Below the pieces are notes generated by a model. The model saw only the letters and a list, made by a program, of their open reading frames with translations. It was not told the origin of the DNA and did not search any database. The position numbers and the translations under genes are program-made. From an uncultured Chlorobiaceae bacterium (lineage in GTDB: Bacteria > Bacteroidota > Chlorobiia > Chlorobiales > Chlorobiaceae), in contig CAIPMW010000058.1 of the NCBI GenBank assembly GCA_903866255.1, forward strand, positions 1 through 64,000: a DNA stretch of 64,000 bases, given 5' to 3'. Of this stretch, positions 52,447 through 62,327 are shown piece by piece; the stretch's first letter is position 1, and the number at the start of each line of letters is the position of its first letter.

Positions 52447-53880
52447 TTATTTTTGCCTGGTTATGATTTTTTCTTTGACAAGCGCCTCGACAACACGCTC
52501 GAGTTTCATTCCCCTTGATCCCTTGAACAACACCGCATCCCCATCATGCAACTCGCCCAGCAGGGCATTGAGAAGCGCTTCATGGCTCCCGAAATGGCCT
52601 CGGCAAGAGTCGGGGTTCTCCCGACATATCAGTCGCGCCTTGTCGCCAAAAGTAAAGAGTTTATCAACTGCCCGATCATGAAGATAACGGCCAATAATCT
52701 CATGCTCAACATCGCATGCTGCGCCAAGCTCAAGCATATCTGCAAGCACAGCCACTCTGCGACCTGCGCATGGCATATCACACAGGGCATCAATTGCCAG
52801 ACGCATGGAATCTGAATTGGCGTTATAGGTGTCATTAAGAATCTTCAGTCCAGCCACATCCATCACCTCAAGCCGCTTCCAGCCAGGGGCAGGAACAAGT
52901 GCTTCGAGCCCCTCACGAACCTGACTCAACGAAAGGCCAAAATGAAGCCCGACAGAGGATGCTGCAACAGCATTGACAGCATTATGCTTACCCGTAAAAT
53001 TCAGGGTAACCTGTTCCACTCCGTCTGGTGCCGTTAAAAGAAAAGTGAGACGACCATCCCGCTCCACTGAAATCATGCCCGCCCAACAGTGCAGGCCCGG
53101 ATGTGCCGATGTGCCATAACAGAGACTCCCCGGGAGAGTCGACGCTGAAGCCTTAAGACGAGTATCATCAACATTGACAAAAGCAGTGCCGCCATGGTCA
53201 CGCATATAGTCAAAAAGCTCTGTTTCGGCAGCGGCTACACCATCAAGATCATGAAGAAACTCAAGGTGCTCGTGACCGATATTGGTCAGGAGAGCATGGG
53301 TCGGTCTGACGATACCAGTCAAAAAGCCCATCTCGTCTGGATGATTAATCCCCACCTCAACAACCGCCACCTCTGTATCTCGCCTCATCTGCAACAAAGT
53401 CAAAGGAACCCCAAGATGGTTGTTACGATTGCCCTGGCTCATCGTCACCCTGAATTTGGTTCCAAGAACCGACGCAACCATCTCTTTGGTTGTCGTCTTG
53501 CCATTACTTCCGCCAATAGCTATGACAGGAATAGAAAAGGTATTCCGATAGAGTACTGACAGGCGCTGTAACCCCCCGACAGGATCCGTAACCACAATAA
53601 ACCCTTTACCAGCAGGCGGCTGAGGTGAGGCCTCTGCCTCATACCATGCACGGCTGACCATAGCCCAGCTCCCTCCCGCCTCCATGACAGTTCCAATATA
53701 GCTGTGCCCATCTGTCCGCTCTCCACTCAAGGCTACGAATATACCTCCATCAGTGATCTCCCTTGAATCAATAACCACTTTTGGCTCAGTCATCTCAAGA
53801 GGAGGCTCTTCACACCTGGGGAGAACAACCTCTCCGACCTGACGAAAATCATTGATCGTCAATACTCCTGTTATCGGCAT
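52447..53880 (-). CDS. murF: UDP-MurNAc-tripeptide--D-alanyl-D-alanine ligase
   Basis: The 477-residue ligase completes the UDP-MurNAc pentapeptide. It has DSREITDGGIFVALSGERTDG at the N domain (only in part quoted here as a match), the ATP loop GGSNGKTTTKEMVASVL, NHPDEMGFLTGIVRP and NDTYNANSDSMRLAIDAL. Its start overlaps the murE stop by 10 bases. Confidence 0.95.
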   Translation of the reverse strand: MPITGVLTINDFRQVGEVVLPRCEEPPLEMTEPKVVIDSREITDGGIFVALSGERTDGHSYIGTVMEAGGSWAMVSRAWYEAEASPQPPAGKGFIVVTDPVGGLQRLSVLYRNTFSIPVIAIGGSNGKTTTKEMVASVLGTKFRVTMSQGNRNNHLGVPLTLLQMRRDTEVAVVEVGINHPDEMGFLTGIVRPTHALLTNIGHEHLEFLHDLDGVAAAETELFDYMRDHGGTAFVNVDDTRLKASASTLPGSLCYGTSAHPGLHCWAGMISVERDGRLTFLLTAPDGVEQVTLNFTGKHNAVNAVAASSVGLHFGLSLSQVREGLEALVPAPGWKRLEVMDVAGLKILNDTYNANSDSMRLAIDALCDMPCAGRRVAVLADMLELGAACDVEHEIIGRYLHDRAVDKLFTFGDKARLICRENPDSCRGHFGSHEALLNALLGELHDGDAVLFKGSRGMKLERVVEALVKEKIITRQK

Positions 53881-55436
53881 ACGCTCTCCTTCGCCGAATA
53901 ACCGGCACCGTTTTGCCGCATATTCCTTATGAGATGCTCCTGATCCGAAAACGGGTATTTCTCTCCAGCAATCTCCTGATACCGTTCGTGCCCTTTGCCT
54001 GCAACAAGAAGAACATCCCCCGCCCTGAGCATGCCGACCGCCCGGGTGATGGCTTCAGCACGGTCACAGATCCGCAGATAATGGTCTCCCGTAATCCCAC
54101 GCTCAATTTCATCAAGAATTATCTCCGGATCCTCATCCCGAGGGTTATCGGAGGTCAGAATAATCTCATCGGCTCCTTCAGAAGCGATACGCCCCATGTC
54201 AGGGCGCTTGGCACGATCTCTGTTTCCACCACACCCGAAAACCAGAACCAGACGGGAATCCGGCGGTTTGAGTTGACGAATGATTTCAAGCACTTTAAAG
54301 AGCGCATCAGGGGTATGAGCGTAATCAACAAAAACCGAGTAGCCCTGGCTATCGCCACTCACTCTTTCCATACGGCCATCAACGGCAGAAATGGCCGAAA
54401 GAGACTGGCAGATCTCTTCGGGAGAGAGCGCCATACCAGCGCCAATGGCTGCAGCCTCGAGCACATTCATAACATTGAAAGAGCCCGGCAGCCCAACCTC
54501 CATCGTTATAACCCTCTCTGGAAAATGGATGGCAACCGTACTTGAGTCAAGAGTACTTTGAAGAATATCTGCCGCAAAATGGTATCGGCACCGCACCTGC
54601 TCAGAAAATCTGCTCTGCAAGGTACAGCAGTAGATTTTTTCTGACGCTAACCGTGAAGCCATCTGCATTGCAAAGGAATCGTCACTGTTGAAAACGGCAA
54701 ACCCTTCTGGAGTGAGCTGGTCAAACAACTGCTGTTTGGCTAAAGCGTACTCATCCATCGTTGCATGAAAATCAAGATGCTCTCTGGTCAGATTGGTAAA
54801 AAGCGCCGCGTGGAACCGGATTCCATACACTCTCTGCAATACAAGCGCATGGGATGAAACCTCCATCACGGCAGCCCTGCACCCGGCTTCCACCATAAGG
54901 GCGAAGAGGGCATGCAGCTCATGGGCTTCCGGAGTTGTACGCTCAAGCGGAATATCACACTCCCCAATCCGGCATAGATTGGTGCCAATATATCCTGCAG
55001 GAATACCGCTGGCGTTGAGCATTGCCGTAATCAGCCTGGCTGTTGTGGTTTTCCCGTTGGTACCAGTCACTCCAATAATCATTAATTGATCACCAGCCTC
55101 CCCATAAAAGAGCCGAGCCACCCTGGCAAGAGCCCTGCGTGCATCGACAACCTGGATATAGAGGCAGGAGGATGCAATATCAGACGGAAACTCCTCGCAG
55201 ATAACCACCGCAGCACCTCCCTCCACCGCACTTTGGATAAAACGATGGCCATCAGTACAGTAGCCTCGCACAGCCACAAAAAGAGAGCCCGGCTGAACTT
55301 CTCGCGAGTCAATCGTCACATGCTGCACAACAGTACCCGGCACGACCTCTCCGGCATGTCCAAGAGAGGTAACGGTATTGAGCAGCACATCAAGATGCAG
55401 CGCCTGCCGCCTGGCGCATTTTATCGAAAGAGTCAT
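53871..55436 (-). CDS. murE: UDP-MurNAc-dipeptide--diaminopimelate ligase
   Basis: The 521-residue ligase adds the third residue of the stem peptide. It has GVTGTNGKTTTARLITAML, EVSSHALVLQRVYG, NLTREHLDFHATMDEY, VFVDYAHTPDAL and the DNPR motif (LTSDNPRDEDPE) that marks the meso-diaminopimelate-specific enzyme, so the peptidoglycan is of the Gram-negative DAP type. It overlaps ftsI by 4 bases. Confidence 0.96.
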   Translation of the reverse strand: MTLSIKCARRQALHLDVLLNTVTSLGHAGEVVPGTVVQHVTIDSREVQPGSLFVAVRGYCTDGHRFIQSAVEGGAAVVICEEFPSDIASSCLYIQVVDARRALARVARLFYGEAGDQLMIIGVTGTNGKTTTARLITAMLNASGIPAGYIGTNLCRIGECDIPLERTTPEAHELHALFALMVEAGCRAAVMEVSSHALVLQRVYGIRFHAALFTNLTREHLDFHATMDEYALAKQQLFDQLTPEGFAVFNSDDSFAMQMASRLASEKIYCCTLQSRFSEQVRCRYHFAADILQSTLDSSTVAIHFPERVITMEVGLPGSFNVMNVLEAAAIGAGMALSPEEICQSLSAISAVDGRMERVSGDSQGYSVFVDYAHTPDALFKVLEIIRQLKPPDSRLVLVFGCGGNRDRAKRPDMGRIASEGADEIILTSDNPRDEDPEIILDEIERGITGDHYLRICDRAEAITRAVGMLRAGDVLLVAGKGHERYQEIAGEKYPFSDQEHLIRNMRQNGAGYSAKESVCR

Positions 55437-57454
55437 GATGAGGTTTTATTCATCTTTCCAGAAGCAAGCTGAACCTTGATTGTTCTCTCCTTTTGAACCA
55501 AACTTCCGGGAGTGACGTTCTGGCGAACAACAAACCCGTCAAAATTACCCGAATAATCCATCTCCAGCTTAAGCCATTTCAGCAATCGCTGCGCGTCCCT
55601 CCCTGAAAGGCCCTTGAGTTCAGGAACAGCTACCGTAGCAACAGCATCAAGTGTTGCCTGTTCCGGTGATGGAACAGAAAGATTTTTCTGCATCTCTTCC
55701 GAGCAGGCGATCATTCTTTTGGCAATACCTGCAAAAACGGGTACGGCAACGGCAGCGGCATAATAGGCGGTTCTCGGTCTTTCCACATTCACAATAATAG
55801 CATAGCGTGGAGCTTCAACCGGAAAATAACCAACAAATGAGGAGACATAGACCCGATTGGCATAAGAGCCGCCTGCCGCACGTTGAGCAGTTCCCGTTTT
55901 TCCGGCTACACTGATTCCGGGTAACGCAGCATTTTTCGCAGTACCGCTGTCAACGACAGCTTTGAAGTACTCTTTGCCAAGATATCGCGCTGTGGCCACG
56001 GAAACCACCCGACGTATTTTCATTGGCACATTCTCCCGGACAATCCGGCCATCAGCAGCAACAATCTTTTTTATAATATAAGGACGCATCAACTCGCCAT
56101 CATTGGCAATAGCCGCATAAGAGAGCAGGGTTTGCAGGGGAGTTACCATCACCTGATAGCCATAACCCATCCAGGGAAGAGTGGTTTTATCCCAATGTGC
56201 AAGAGAGCGCACCCTGCCCGGCGATTCACCGATAAGACCAATACCAGTTCTTTTCCCGAAGCCAAAATTTCTTGTATAGGCATTAAAGTTGTCTCTGCCA
56301 ACCGCCATGGCAGTCTTTGCCGCAACAATATTGCTTGAGTACATGATTGCCTCCCGAAACGTTATGGTACCATAAGCCTCATGATCCTTTATTTTAAGGG
56401 TATAGAGAGGCAAAACACCATTATTGGCGAATACCATATCTTCAGCTTTCCTTTTGAGTACATCCGTTGCTGCTGCGGCCATGATCAGCTTGAAGGTCGA
56501 GCCTGGTTCGTAGCTGTCTGTCACGGCCCGATTACGCGCCAGTTCGGGTTTCCACGTCTCCCTGCGATTAAGATCAAATGATGGATTGTTGGCCATGGCA
56601 AGAATCTCTCCGGTACGGACATCCATAACAATGCTGGAAGCGGCTTCGGCCTGAAACTTCTCCACCGACAGCGAAAGTTCGTCTTCGACAATACTTTGAA
56701 TATCACCATCAATGGTCAATTGTACGGTATTGCCATCTACAGCATCCTGCTGCTCGACATCAGGCGCCGGATAACGAACTCCTGTGGCATTGCGCTGAAA
56801 AACTCTTGTCCCGTCAAGTCCTTTCAACTCTTTATTCAACTGAAGCTCCAAGCCGCTGCTCCCCTCATTTTTGCTGTCGGTCGAACCAATCAACTGGGCA
56901 GCAACATTCAGATAATACCTCTGTTGCTCCTTGTCAAACCAGACGCCATGTATCTTTTCCTGCATAAGAGGCAAGGCTTTTGCAACGGCAATCTTCCTTC
57001 CAAGCACTGCCATACCTTTGGGGCGTCTCAACTCCTGGAGATACTCCAGGCGATTACCTCCCAGTCGCCTGGCAAAAACAGAAGCAATCGCCACACTATT
57101 GTCAAAGGTTTTCTGTTTTTTTGTAACCTTGTCAATAATCGGCCTCTCTTTTTCATCAAACAACGGAGTATTCCTGACTTTAACGGGATCAGCATAAAAT
57201 GAAATGGATTCGATGCTCTCTGCCAGCATACGTGAATTGCGGTCAAGAATCACACCCCGCTGGGCAACCTCCGTCACAACCCTTTCATACTGTTTTACCG
57301 CTTTCTCCTTGTATTTTTTGACGTTGACCACCTGGATGTTCAATAACATGCCAATGATGGCAGCGATAAACATCGAAAAACCGAAAACGACAATACCAAG
57401 CCGCCTGCCAAACTCTTTTTCATCAGGCCTCCTGATGCTCTGTGGATCATTCAT
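55433..57454 (-). CDS. ftsI: Septal penicillin-binding protein FtsI with PASTA domain
   Basis: The 673-residue transpeptidase cross-links septal peptidoglycan. It has one N-terminal membrane helix, a dimerisation domain (about 60-230), and the transpeptidase domain with the serine active site in EPGSTFKLIM, SSN (YSSNIVAAK) and KTGTAQRA. A C-terminal PASTA domain (about 610-668, VAVPELKGLSGRDAQRLLKWL region) follows. The PASTA tail is absent from E. coli FtsI. It lies between the ftsL-like gene and murE. Confidence 0.94.
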   Translation of the reverse strand: MNDPQSIRRPDEKEFGRRLGIVVFGFSMFIAAIIGMLLNIQVVNVKKYKEKAVKQYERVVTEVAQRGVILDRNSRMLAESIESISFYADPVKVRNTPLFDEKERPIIDKVTKKQKTFDNSVAIASVFARRLGGNRLEYLQELRRPKGMAVLGRKIAVAKALPLMQEKIHGVWFDKEQQRYYLNVAAQLIGSTDSKNEGSSGLELQLNKELKGLDGTRVFQRNATGVRYPAPDVEQQDAVDGNTVQLTIDGDIQSIVEDELSLSVEKFQAEAASSIVMDVRTGEILAMANNPSFDLNRRETWKPELARNRAVTDSYEPGSTFKLIMAAAATDVLKRKAEDMVFANNGVLPLYTLKIKDHEAYGTITFREAIMYSSNIVAAKTAMAVGRDNFNAYTRNFGFGKRTGIGLIGESPGRVRSLAHWDKTTLPWMGYGYQVMVTPLQTLLSYAAIANDGELMRPYIIKKIVAADGRIVRENVPMKIRRVVSVATARYLGKEYFKAVVDSGTAKNAALPGISVAGKTGTAQRAAGGSYANRVYVSSFVGYFPVEAPRYAIIVNVERPRTAYYAAAVAVPVFAGIAKRMIACSEEMQKNLSVPSPEQATLDAVATVAVPELKGLSGRDAQRLLKWLKLEMDYSGNFDGFVVRQNVTPGSLVQKERTIKVQLASGKMNKTSS

Positions 57455-57495
57455 ACGTTATCCCGTTCATCGTTTCATTGAGCAGCCGCGTTCAT

Positions 57496-57939
57496 TCAGG
57501 GGCGAAGTTCAACGGGAGGAATACCTGAAGGTTCCAGACCAATTTTTAAGGCATCTTGTGCAATATTATGGATACCGTGCAATTCATGTACTTTCAGCTC
57601 CTGCGAGGTAATCACACTGGTGGTCATAAGAATCTGCTCACGCAGTTTTTCATTCTGTCTGGCGAGGTTGATGATTGCAAGGGTATTATAGGTTTGAAGC
57701 AGAAAAACAAGCGTACCACCAAGCAGATAAAGAAATGTTTTGAGCTGCAGCAACGCTGCAATATCAAACTTTAATGCGGCCATAACCGGCTCATTCGGCG
57801 AATAATCGCCAACACCCTCAGCACCCTTAACCTCACCAAATCGTGTTGAAGCAGAAGCCCCGGCGGCAACAATTCGCTCTCCACCCTTGATGCTTTTCCT
57901 GAAACGTCCCAGGAAATCAATTACTTTACTCTTATTCAC
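57496..57939 (-). CDS. FtsL-like division protein
   Basis: The 147-residue protein has a cytoplasmic N-terminal part of about 65 residues, one membrane helix (LKTFLYLLGGTLVFLLQTY) and a coiled-coil-like segment (NLARQNEKLREQILMTTSVI), the layout of FtsL. FtsL sequences are poorly conserved, so position between rsmH and ftsI is the main support. It overlaps the rsmH stop by 4 bases. Confidence 0.78.
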   Translation of the reverse strand: MNKSKVIDFLGRFRKSIKGGERIVAAGASASTRFGEVKGAEGVGDYSPNEPVMAALKFDIAALLQLKTFLYLLGGTLVFLLQTYNTLAIINLARQNEKLREQILMTTSVITSQELKVHELHGIHNIAQDALKIGLEPSGIPPVELRP

Positions 57940-58919
57940 AACAGACTCCGCTGCGGATTTTTTTCAATAACGCGCAATTTCGCACTCCTCGACCTTGAGT
58001 TCAACGCTATCTCCTCCGGGGTAGCAGCCAGAGGCTTTCTCGTTATAAGAGTAATGTCGCCAGTGACCAAAGGCTCCCTGAGGCCGACCCCTTTTGGCCC
58101 CCAGTCATTTTTTGCTTTTTCAGCAAACGCTTTTTTAACTATCCTGTCCTCAAGGGAGTGATAACTGATAACCGCCATACGACCGTGGCCATTGAGACAA
58201 TTAACGCCACCGTCCATCGCCACGCTGAGCACATCAAGCTCACCGTTCACCTCAATTCGCAGTGCCTGAAACACTCTTGAAAGGGTTTTGATCACCTTTT
58301 CACCACCATGGGCATTCGCACGAACAAGCGCAGCAAGCTCTTGTGTTCCACTGACTGAACCATGTGCCTGGCGATAGGCAACAATAGCCCTGGCAATACT
58401 CCGGCTTCTTGGCTCTTCACCATATCGGTAAAATAGCCTCGCCAGCTCTCTCTCTTCCCAGGTATTGACGATCTCGCCAGCAGTCAAAGTGGTATCACCA
58501 TCCATCCTCATATCAAGTGCGCCATCCCTCAGATAGCTGAAACCCCGTTCTGCAGTATCAATCTGGAATGAGGAAACTCCGAGATCAAGCAAAATACCGA
58601 CAGCATTCGGCTCCAGACTTTTTTCGTGGCAAACACGCCTGAAAATGACCTCAATATCCTGAAAATTCCCTTTGACCAGAACAGAACTGGCAGCAAAACC
58701 TGAAAGCTTGCCAACAGCATGGCGCAATGCGTCATCATCCTGATCAATACCAATCAAAAGCGAGCGCTCAAGATAACCTGCCTCGCGCAGCGCCTGAAGC
58801 ATGGCAAGCGAGTGGCCTCCTCCCCCCAGAGTTCCATCGATATAAATCCCTGGCCTCCTCACCAGGAAAGCAACAACCTCGGCTACAAGCACCGGATGAT
58901 GAAATCTCTCCTGCCCCAT
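57936..58919 (-). CDS. rsmH: 16S rRNA (cytosine(1402)-N4)-methyltransferase
   Basis: RsmH methylates C1402 of 16S rRNA. From MGQERFHHPVLVAEV the product has 327 residues with the SAM motif YIDGTLGGGGHSLAML, LLDLGVSSFQIDTAERGFSY, DMRMD and a C-terminal VISYHSLEDRIVK. The ATG at 58919 follows the mraZ stop by 5 bases; the frame extends to 59003 only inside mraZ. Confidence 0.96.
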   Translation of the reverse strand: MGQERFHHPVLVAEVVAFLVRRPGIYIDGTLGGGGHSLAMLQALREAGYLERSLLIGIDQDDDALRHAVGKLSGFAASSVLVKGNFQDIEVIFRRVCHEKSLEPNAVGILLDLGVSSFQIDTAERGFSYLRDGALDMRMDGDTTLTAGEIVNTWEERELARLFYRYGEEPRSRSIARAIVAYRQAHGSVSGTQELAALVRANAHGGEKVIKTLSRVFQALRIEVNGELDVLSVAMDGGVNCLNGHGRMAVISYHSLEDRIVKKAFAEKAKNDWGPKGVGLREPLVTGDITLITRKPLAATPEEIALNSRSRSAKLRVIEKNPQRSLL

Positions 58920-58924
58920 AGCCG

Positions 58925-59395
58925 CTAAAAATACCTGCCCGCAAGCGATGTAAAGCGTCCTGCACTCTCCAGCAAGATTGCAGAGAGTCGTTCCGGCTCC
59001 CAAATAATCATCTTTGTATCAGCCCCGATAATAACAACCTCCCTTGTAATACCTGCATGTTCCAGAAACTCCCTTGACAATGCGACCCTCCCCTGACGAT
59101 CAAGCTCAACGGTTTCAAGGCTTTCATACATCAACGTCTTCAGCAGGCGCTCATCAGGGTTAAAATCGGAAAGAGCAGATATACCCCGCCTGATCCCGTT
59201 CCAGATAAACGGCTCATAAAGCTCCAGGGCACGATCCGGCGTCTTCATGATATAGAGCGCCTCTATACGCTCCACTCCAGACTCGCCATCAGCATCTGAA
59301 GCCATCAGACCAAATTTTCGCCGAAATTTTACAGGAACCATCAGGCGTCCCTTTTCGTCAATGGAATGCCTCTCTTTTCCTATAAAGCCAGCCAT
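58925..59395 (-). CDS. mraZ: Transcriptional regulator MraZ
   Basis: MraZ is an AbrB-like DNA-binding protein that represses its own dcw operon. The 156-residue product has two MraZ repeats: GKERHSIDEKGRLMVPVKFRR and VELDRQGRVALSREFLEHAG. Its length is near the family norm. It is the first gene of the cluster, and three GTGG/ATGG repeats at a 10-bp period lie about 100 bases upstream (59497-59520). Confidence 0.95.
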   Translation of the reverse strand: MAGFIGKERHSIDEKGRLMVPVKFRRKFGLMASDADGESGVERIEALYIMKTPDRALELYEPFIWNGIRRGISALSDFNPDERLLKTLMYESLETVELDRQGRVALSREFLEHAGITREVVIIGADTKMIIWEPERLSAILLESAGRFTSLAGRYF

Positions 59396-59496
59396 TACCC
59401 CACCCCCTCTTCTGCACCGCTATGCAGATACCGTCCACTTTCCACCCTTGTATCAACCACGGAATCGAAATAAAAAAGGTGAATGAACTGTTTGCT

Positions 59497-59520
59497 CCAC
59501 TTTTTACCATATTTTGCCAC
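59497..59520 (-). promoter_or_regulatory. Probable MraZ-binding repeats of the dcw promoter
   Basis: On the minus strand GTGG (59520), ATGG (59510) and GTGG (59500) are spaced exactly 10 bp apart, each followed by an A-rich stretch. This resembles the tandem AAAGTGKNNN MraZ box of mycoplasmas and the TGGG repeats of E. coli. The rest of the 233-base gap to the chorismate mutase gene shows no further gene. Confidence 0.55.
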
Positions 59521-59628
59521 TCCAAAATGTATAAAAAAAGGAGGCACTAAAAAAATAGTTGTCTATTTTTAATAGTCCCGTGTGGTGCATATTTTACCCC
59601 TGCAAGTCCTCATGGAAGAGGGCCATTC

Positions 59629-59991
59629 GTGCAATTTTCTCATCCACTTTTAACCGCTGTCATCATGATGTCTGACAATCCCCTCAATAATGCAGCGCAT
59701 TGGCAGGAACTGGACGAATGGAGAAAAAAAATCGACGCCATTGATCAACAGCTCTCTTCCCTTCTCTGCAGGAGACTTGATTGCGCACAGAACATAAGTG
59801 CCCTGAAATTAAGGATCGGTGAGGAGGTGCTCCAGCCTGAACGAGAAAAGGCAGTTCTTGATAATGTCCTGAACCACGCAGACTCACCTCTCAAATCCAA
59901 AGCACTTGAAAAAATCTATCGCTGTATCATCGAAGAGAGCCGCCTGTTTCAGCATGAGTGGAAAAACAACCAGCAAAGCATACAGAGTTAA
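59629..59991 (+). CDS. Chorismate mutase (AroQ class)
   Basis: The 120-residue helical protein has the AroQ pattern: WRKKIDAIDQQLSSLLCRRLDCAQNIS (Arg and Lys active-site positions), then LKLRIGEEVLQPEREKAVLDNV and IYRCIIEESRLFQ. It converts chorismate to prephenate for Phe and Tyr. A GGAAGAGG lies 7 bases before the GTG at 59629, favouring that start; the ATG at 59665 (MMSDNPL) would leave the whole domain intact as well. It lies 15 bases ahead of mltG. Confidence 0.85.
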   Translation: MQFSHPLLTAVIMMSDNPLNNAAHWQELDEWRKKIDAIDQQLSSLLCRRLDCAQNISALKLRIGEEVLQPEREKAVLDNVLNHADSPLKSKALEKIYRCIIEESRLFQHEWKNNQQSIQS

Positions 59992-60006
59992 AGGGATTAT
60001 TGCGCA

Positions 60007-61029
60007 ATGGTATGTAAAAAAACATTTTTGCCAGTCCCGTTGCTGACTGGCGCCATCATTGTGCTGACAATAGTGGCGTCCTTTTTGTTCCTTCCGGGGC
60101 TCAGTACCTCATCCCGCATTACCCGCCTCACGGTACACCGGGGAACGGGATTCAGAACCATTCTTGGGGAGTTACATCGTAATGGCACTATTACAGAGAC
60201 ATGGCCTTCTCTTCTGACCGCAAGTCTTGTTCCAAAACTGCACAGTATCAAGCCAGGAAGATATATCATACCGCCGGGCATGTCGAATTTCGGACTTTTG
60301 TACTATTTGCACAGTCATCCGCAGGATGAGGTTCGAGTGACTCTCCCCGAGGGACTTGACCTCAGTCATATTGCCAGAATACTCTCAAGGAACCTTGACA
60401 TTGATTCCACCGGATTTATGGTTGCGGCATCCGACCAAAAAATGCTGGCGAAGTACGGCATTGCAGCCACCAATGCTGAAGGGTATCTCTTCCCCGGAAC
60501 GTATAACTTTGCCTGGGCAAGCACACCCCGTGAAGCAGCAGTATTTCTTATCGGCAGATTCAACCACTTTTACACCGACAGTCTGAAAAATGTTGCCTCC
60601 AGAAGAGGGCTGAACACAGTCAGTTTGCTGACCCTTGCTTCTATAGTTGAGGCTGAAACCCCGCTTGACGCGGAAAAACCTGTCGTCGCCAGTGTCTATC
60701 TCAATCGGTTGAAAACAAAAATGCGCCTGCAGGCAGATCCAACCGTACAGTATGCCCTGGGGGGAACAGCCAGAAGACTTTACTACAAAGACCTTGGAGC
60801 AGATTCACCCTACAACACCTATCGTCATCACGGGCTGCCGCCCGGACCTATCTGCAACCCGGGCGCCGCATCAATTCTTGCTGTACTGAACCCGGCGGAG
60901 AGCAGATTGCTCTACTTTGTCGCGACCGGAAAAGGTGGACATTACTTTGCAGAATCACTGGCAGAACATACTGCAAACATCAAAAAATATAGACAAGTAC
61001 GGCGCAATACACCGCCAGACAGGAGGTGA
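60007..61029 (+). CDS. mltG: Endolytic murein transglycosylase MltG
   Basis: MltG cleaves nascent glycan strands and sets their length. The 340-residue product has an N-terminal membrane anchor (LLTGAIIVLTIVASFLFL), a LysM-like part and the YceG domain: AEGYLFPGTYNF, LASIVEAETP with the catalytic Glu, LQADPTVQYALGG and SPYNTYRHHGLPPGPICNPG. It is co-directional with the chorismate mutase gene and lies 83 bases before pgk. Confidence 0.94.
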   Translation: MVCKKTFLPVPLLTGAIIVLTIVASFLFLPGLSTSSRITRLTVHRGTGFRTILGELHRNGTITETWPSLLTASLVPKLHSIKPGRYIIPPGMSNFGLLYYLHSHPQDEVRVTLPEGLDLSHIARILSRNLDIDSTGFMVAASDQKMLAKYGIAATNAEGYLFPGTYNFAWASTPREAAVFLIGRFNHFYTDSLKNVASRRGLNTVSLLTLASIVEAETPLDAEKPVVASVYLNRLKTKMRLQADPTVQYALGGTARRLYYKDLGADSPYNTYRHHGLPPGPICNPGAASILAVLNPAESRLLYFVATGKGGHYFAESLAEHTANIKKYRQVRRNTPPDRR

Positions 61030-61112
61030 GTAAGCAACAACATTTAAATATGTAGTATCAATTACATACATTGGAAAGACGTGTTATTTTATTAACTCAC
61101 TCAATAAAAACA

Positions 61113-62306
61113 ATGCAGAAGAAGAGTTTGTGTGACATATCAACCCAGGGAAAACGGGTACTGATGCGTGTTGACTTCAATGTTCCCCTTGACGAGAACA
61201 AGAGAATTACCGACGACAAGAGAATCGTTGAGTCTCTTCCCTCTATCAGAAAGGTACTTGACAGCGGCGGGCGACTTATTCTCATGTCTCACCTTGGAAG
61301 ACCGAAAGGCAAGGTCAATCCCGAATACTCGCTTGCTCCGGTAGCATCGCGGCTGGCCGAGCTGATCGAATGTCCGGTTACCATGGCAAAAGATTGTATC
61401 GGCATTGAGGTTATGCAACAGGTGCTTGCGATGCAGGATGGTGAGGTTCTCCTGCTTGAAAACCTGAGGTTTCACGCGGAGGAAGAGGCAAATGATCCGG
61501 ATTTTTCAAGAGAGCTTGCTTCGCTTGGTGAGGTGTACGTGAATGACGCTTTTGGAACTGCACACCGTGCCCACGCGTCAACCGAAGGGATTACCCATTA
61601 TGTACAGACCGCCGTTGCGGGATTTCTTATAGAAAGAGAGCTGCTCTATCTGGGAAAAGCTCTTCAGGAACCAGAACGACCATTTGTAGCTATTTTGGGT
61701 GGCTCCAAGATATCAGGAAAAATTGATGTTCTTGAAAACCTGTTCAAAAAAGTTGATACCGTACTGATTGGCGGAGCCATGGTTTTCACCTTCTTCAAGG
61801 CGCAAGGGTATGCGATTGGTAAATCTCTGGTTGAGGAGAGCAAAATAGAACTTGCCCTTGCTATTCTTGAACAGGCAAAAGGCAAGGGCATAAAACTGCT
61901 CCTTCCGACAGATGTCATTCTTGCACCAGCGGTCTCGGGAGATGTTGATTTTTACACCGACAAAATATCAAACATCCCTGAAAATATGATTGGTGTCGAT
62001 ATTGGCCCGGAAACGGCAGAGCTGTACCGTAAGGAAATTCTTTCTGCACGGACTGTGCTCTGGAATGGCCCGATGGGTGTCTTTGAAATCGACAATTTTG
62101 CAGCAGGTACTATGGCCGTGGCACAAGCTTTGGCAGAGGCGACCATAAAGGGGGCAACAACTATCGTCGGCGGTGGAGATTCTGCAGCGGCTATTGCAAA
62201 AGCAGGCCTGGCCAAAGAGATCACCCATATCTCCACAGGTGGGGGCGCCAGCCTTGAATTCCTCGAAGGCAAGGATCTGCCGGGCATCTCAGCACTGAAC
62301 GATTAA
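61113..62306 (+). CDS. pgk: Phosphoglycerate kinase
   Basis: The enzyme interconverts 1,3-bisphosphoglycerate and 3-phosphoglycerate. The 397-residue product has [62 protein letters not shown] and [13 protein letters not shown]. The ATG at 61113 ([10 protein letters not shown]) gives the normal length; the frame is open to 61071. Confidence 0.97.
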   Translation: MQKKSLCDISTQGKRVLMRVDFNVPLDENKRITDDKRIVESLPSIRKVLDSGGRLILMSHLGRPKGKVNPEYSLAPVASRLAELIECPVTMAKDCIGIEVMQQVLAMQDGEVLLLENLRFHAEEEANDPDFSRELASLGEVYVNDAFGTAHRAHASTEGITHYVQTAVAGFLIERELLYLGKALQEPERPFVAILGGSKISGKIDVLENLFKKVDTVLIGGAMVFTFFKAQGYAIGKSLVEESKIELALAILEQAKGKGIKLLLPTDVILAPAVSGDVDFYTDKISNIPENMIGVDIGPETAELYRKEILSARTVLWNGPMGVFEIDNFAAGTMAVAQALAEATIKGATTIVGGGDSAAAIAKAGLAKEITHISTGGGASLEFLEGKDLPGISALND

Positions 62307-62327
62307 AGGGGAACTATTACAGAGGCA

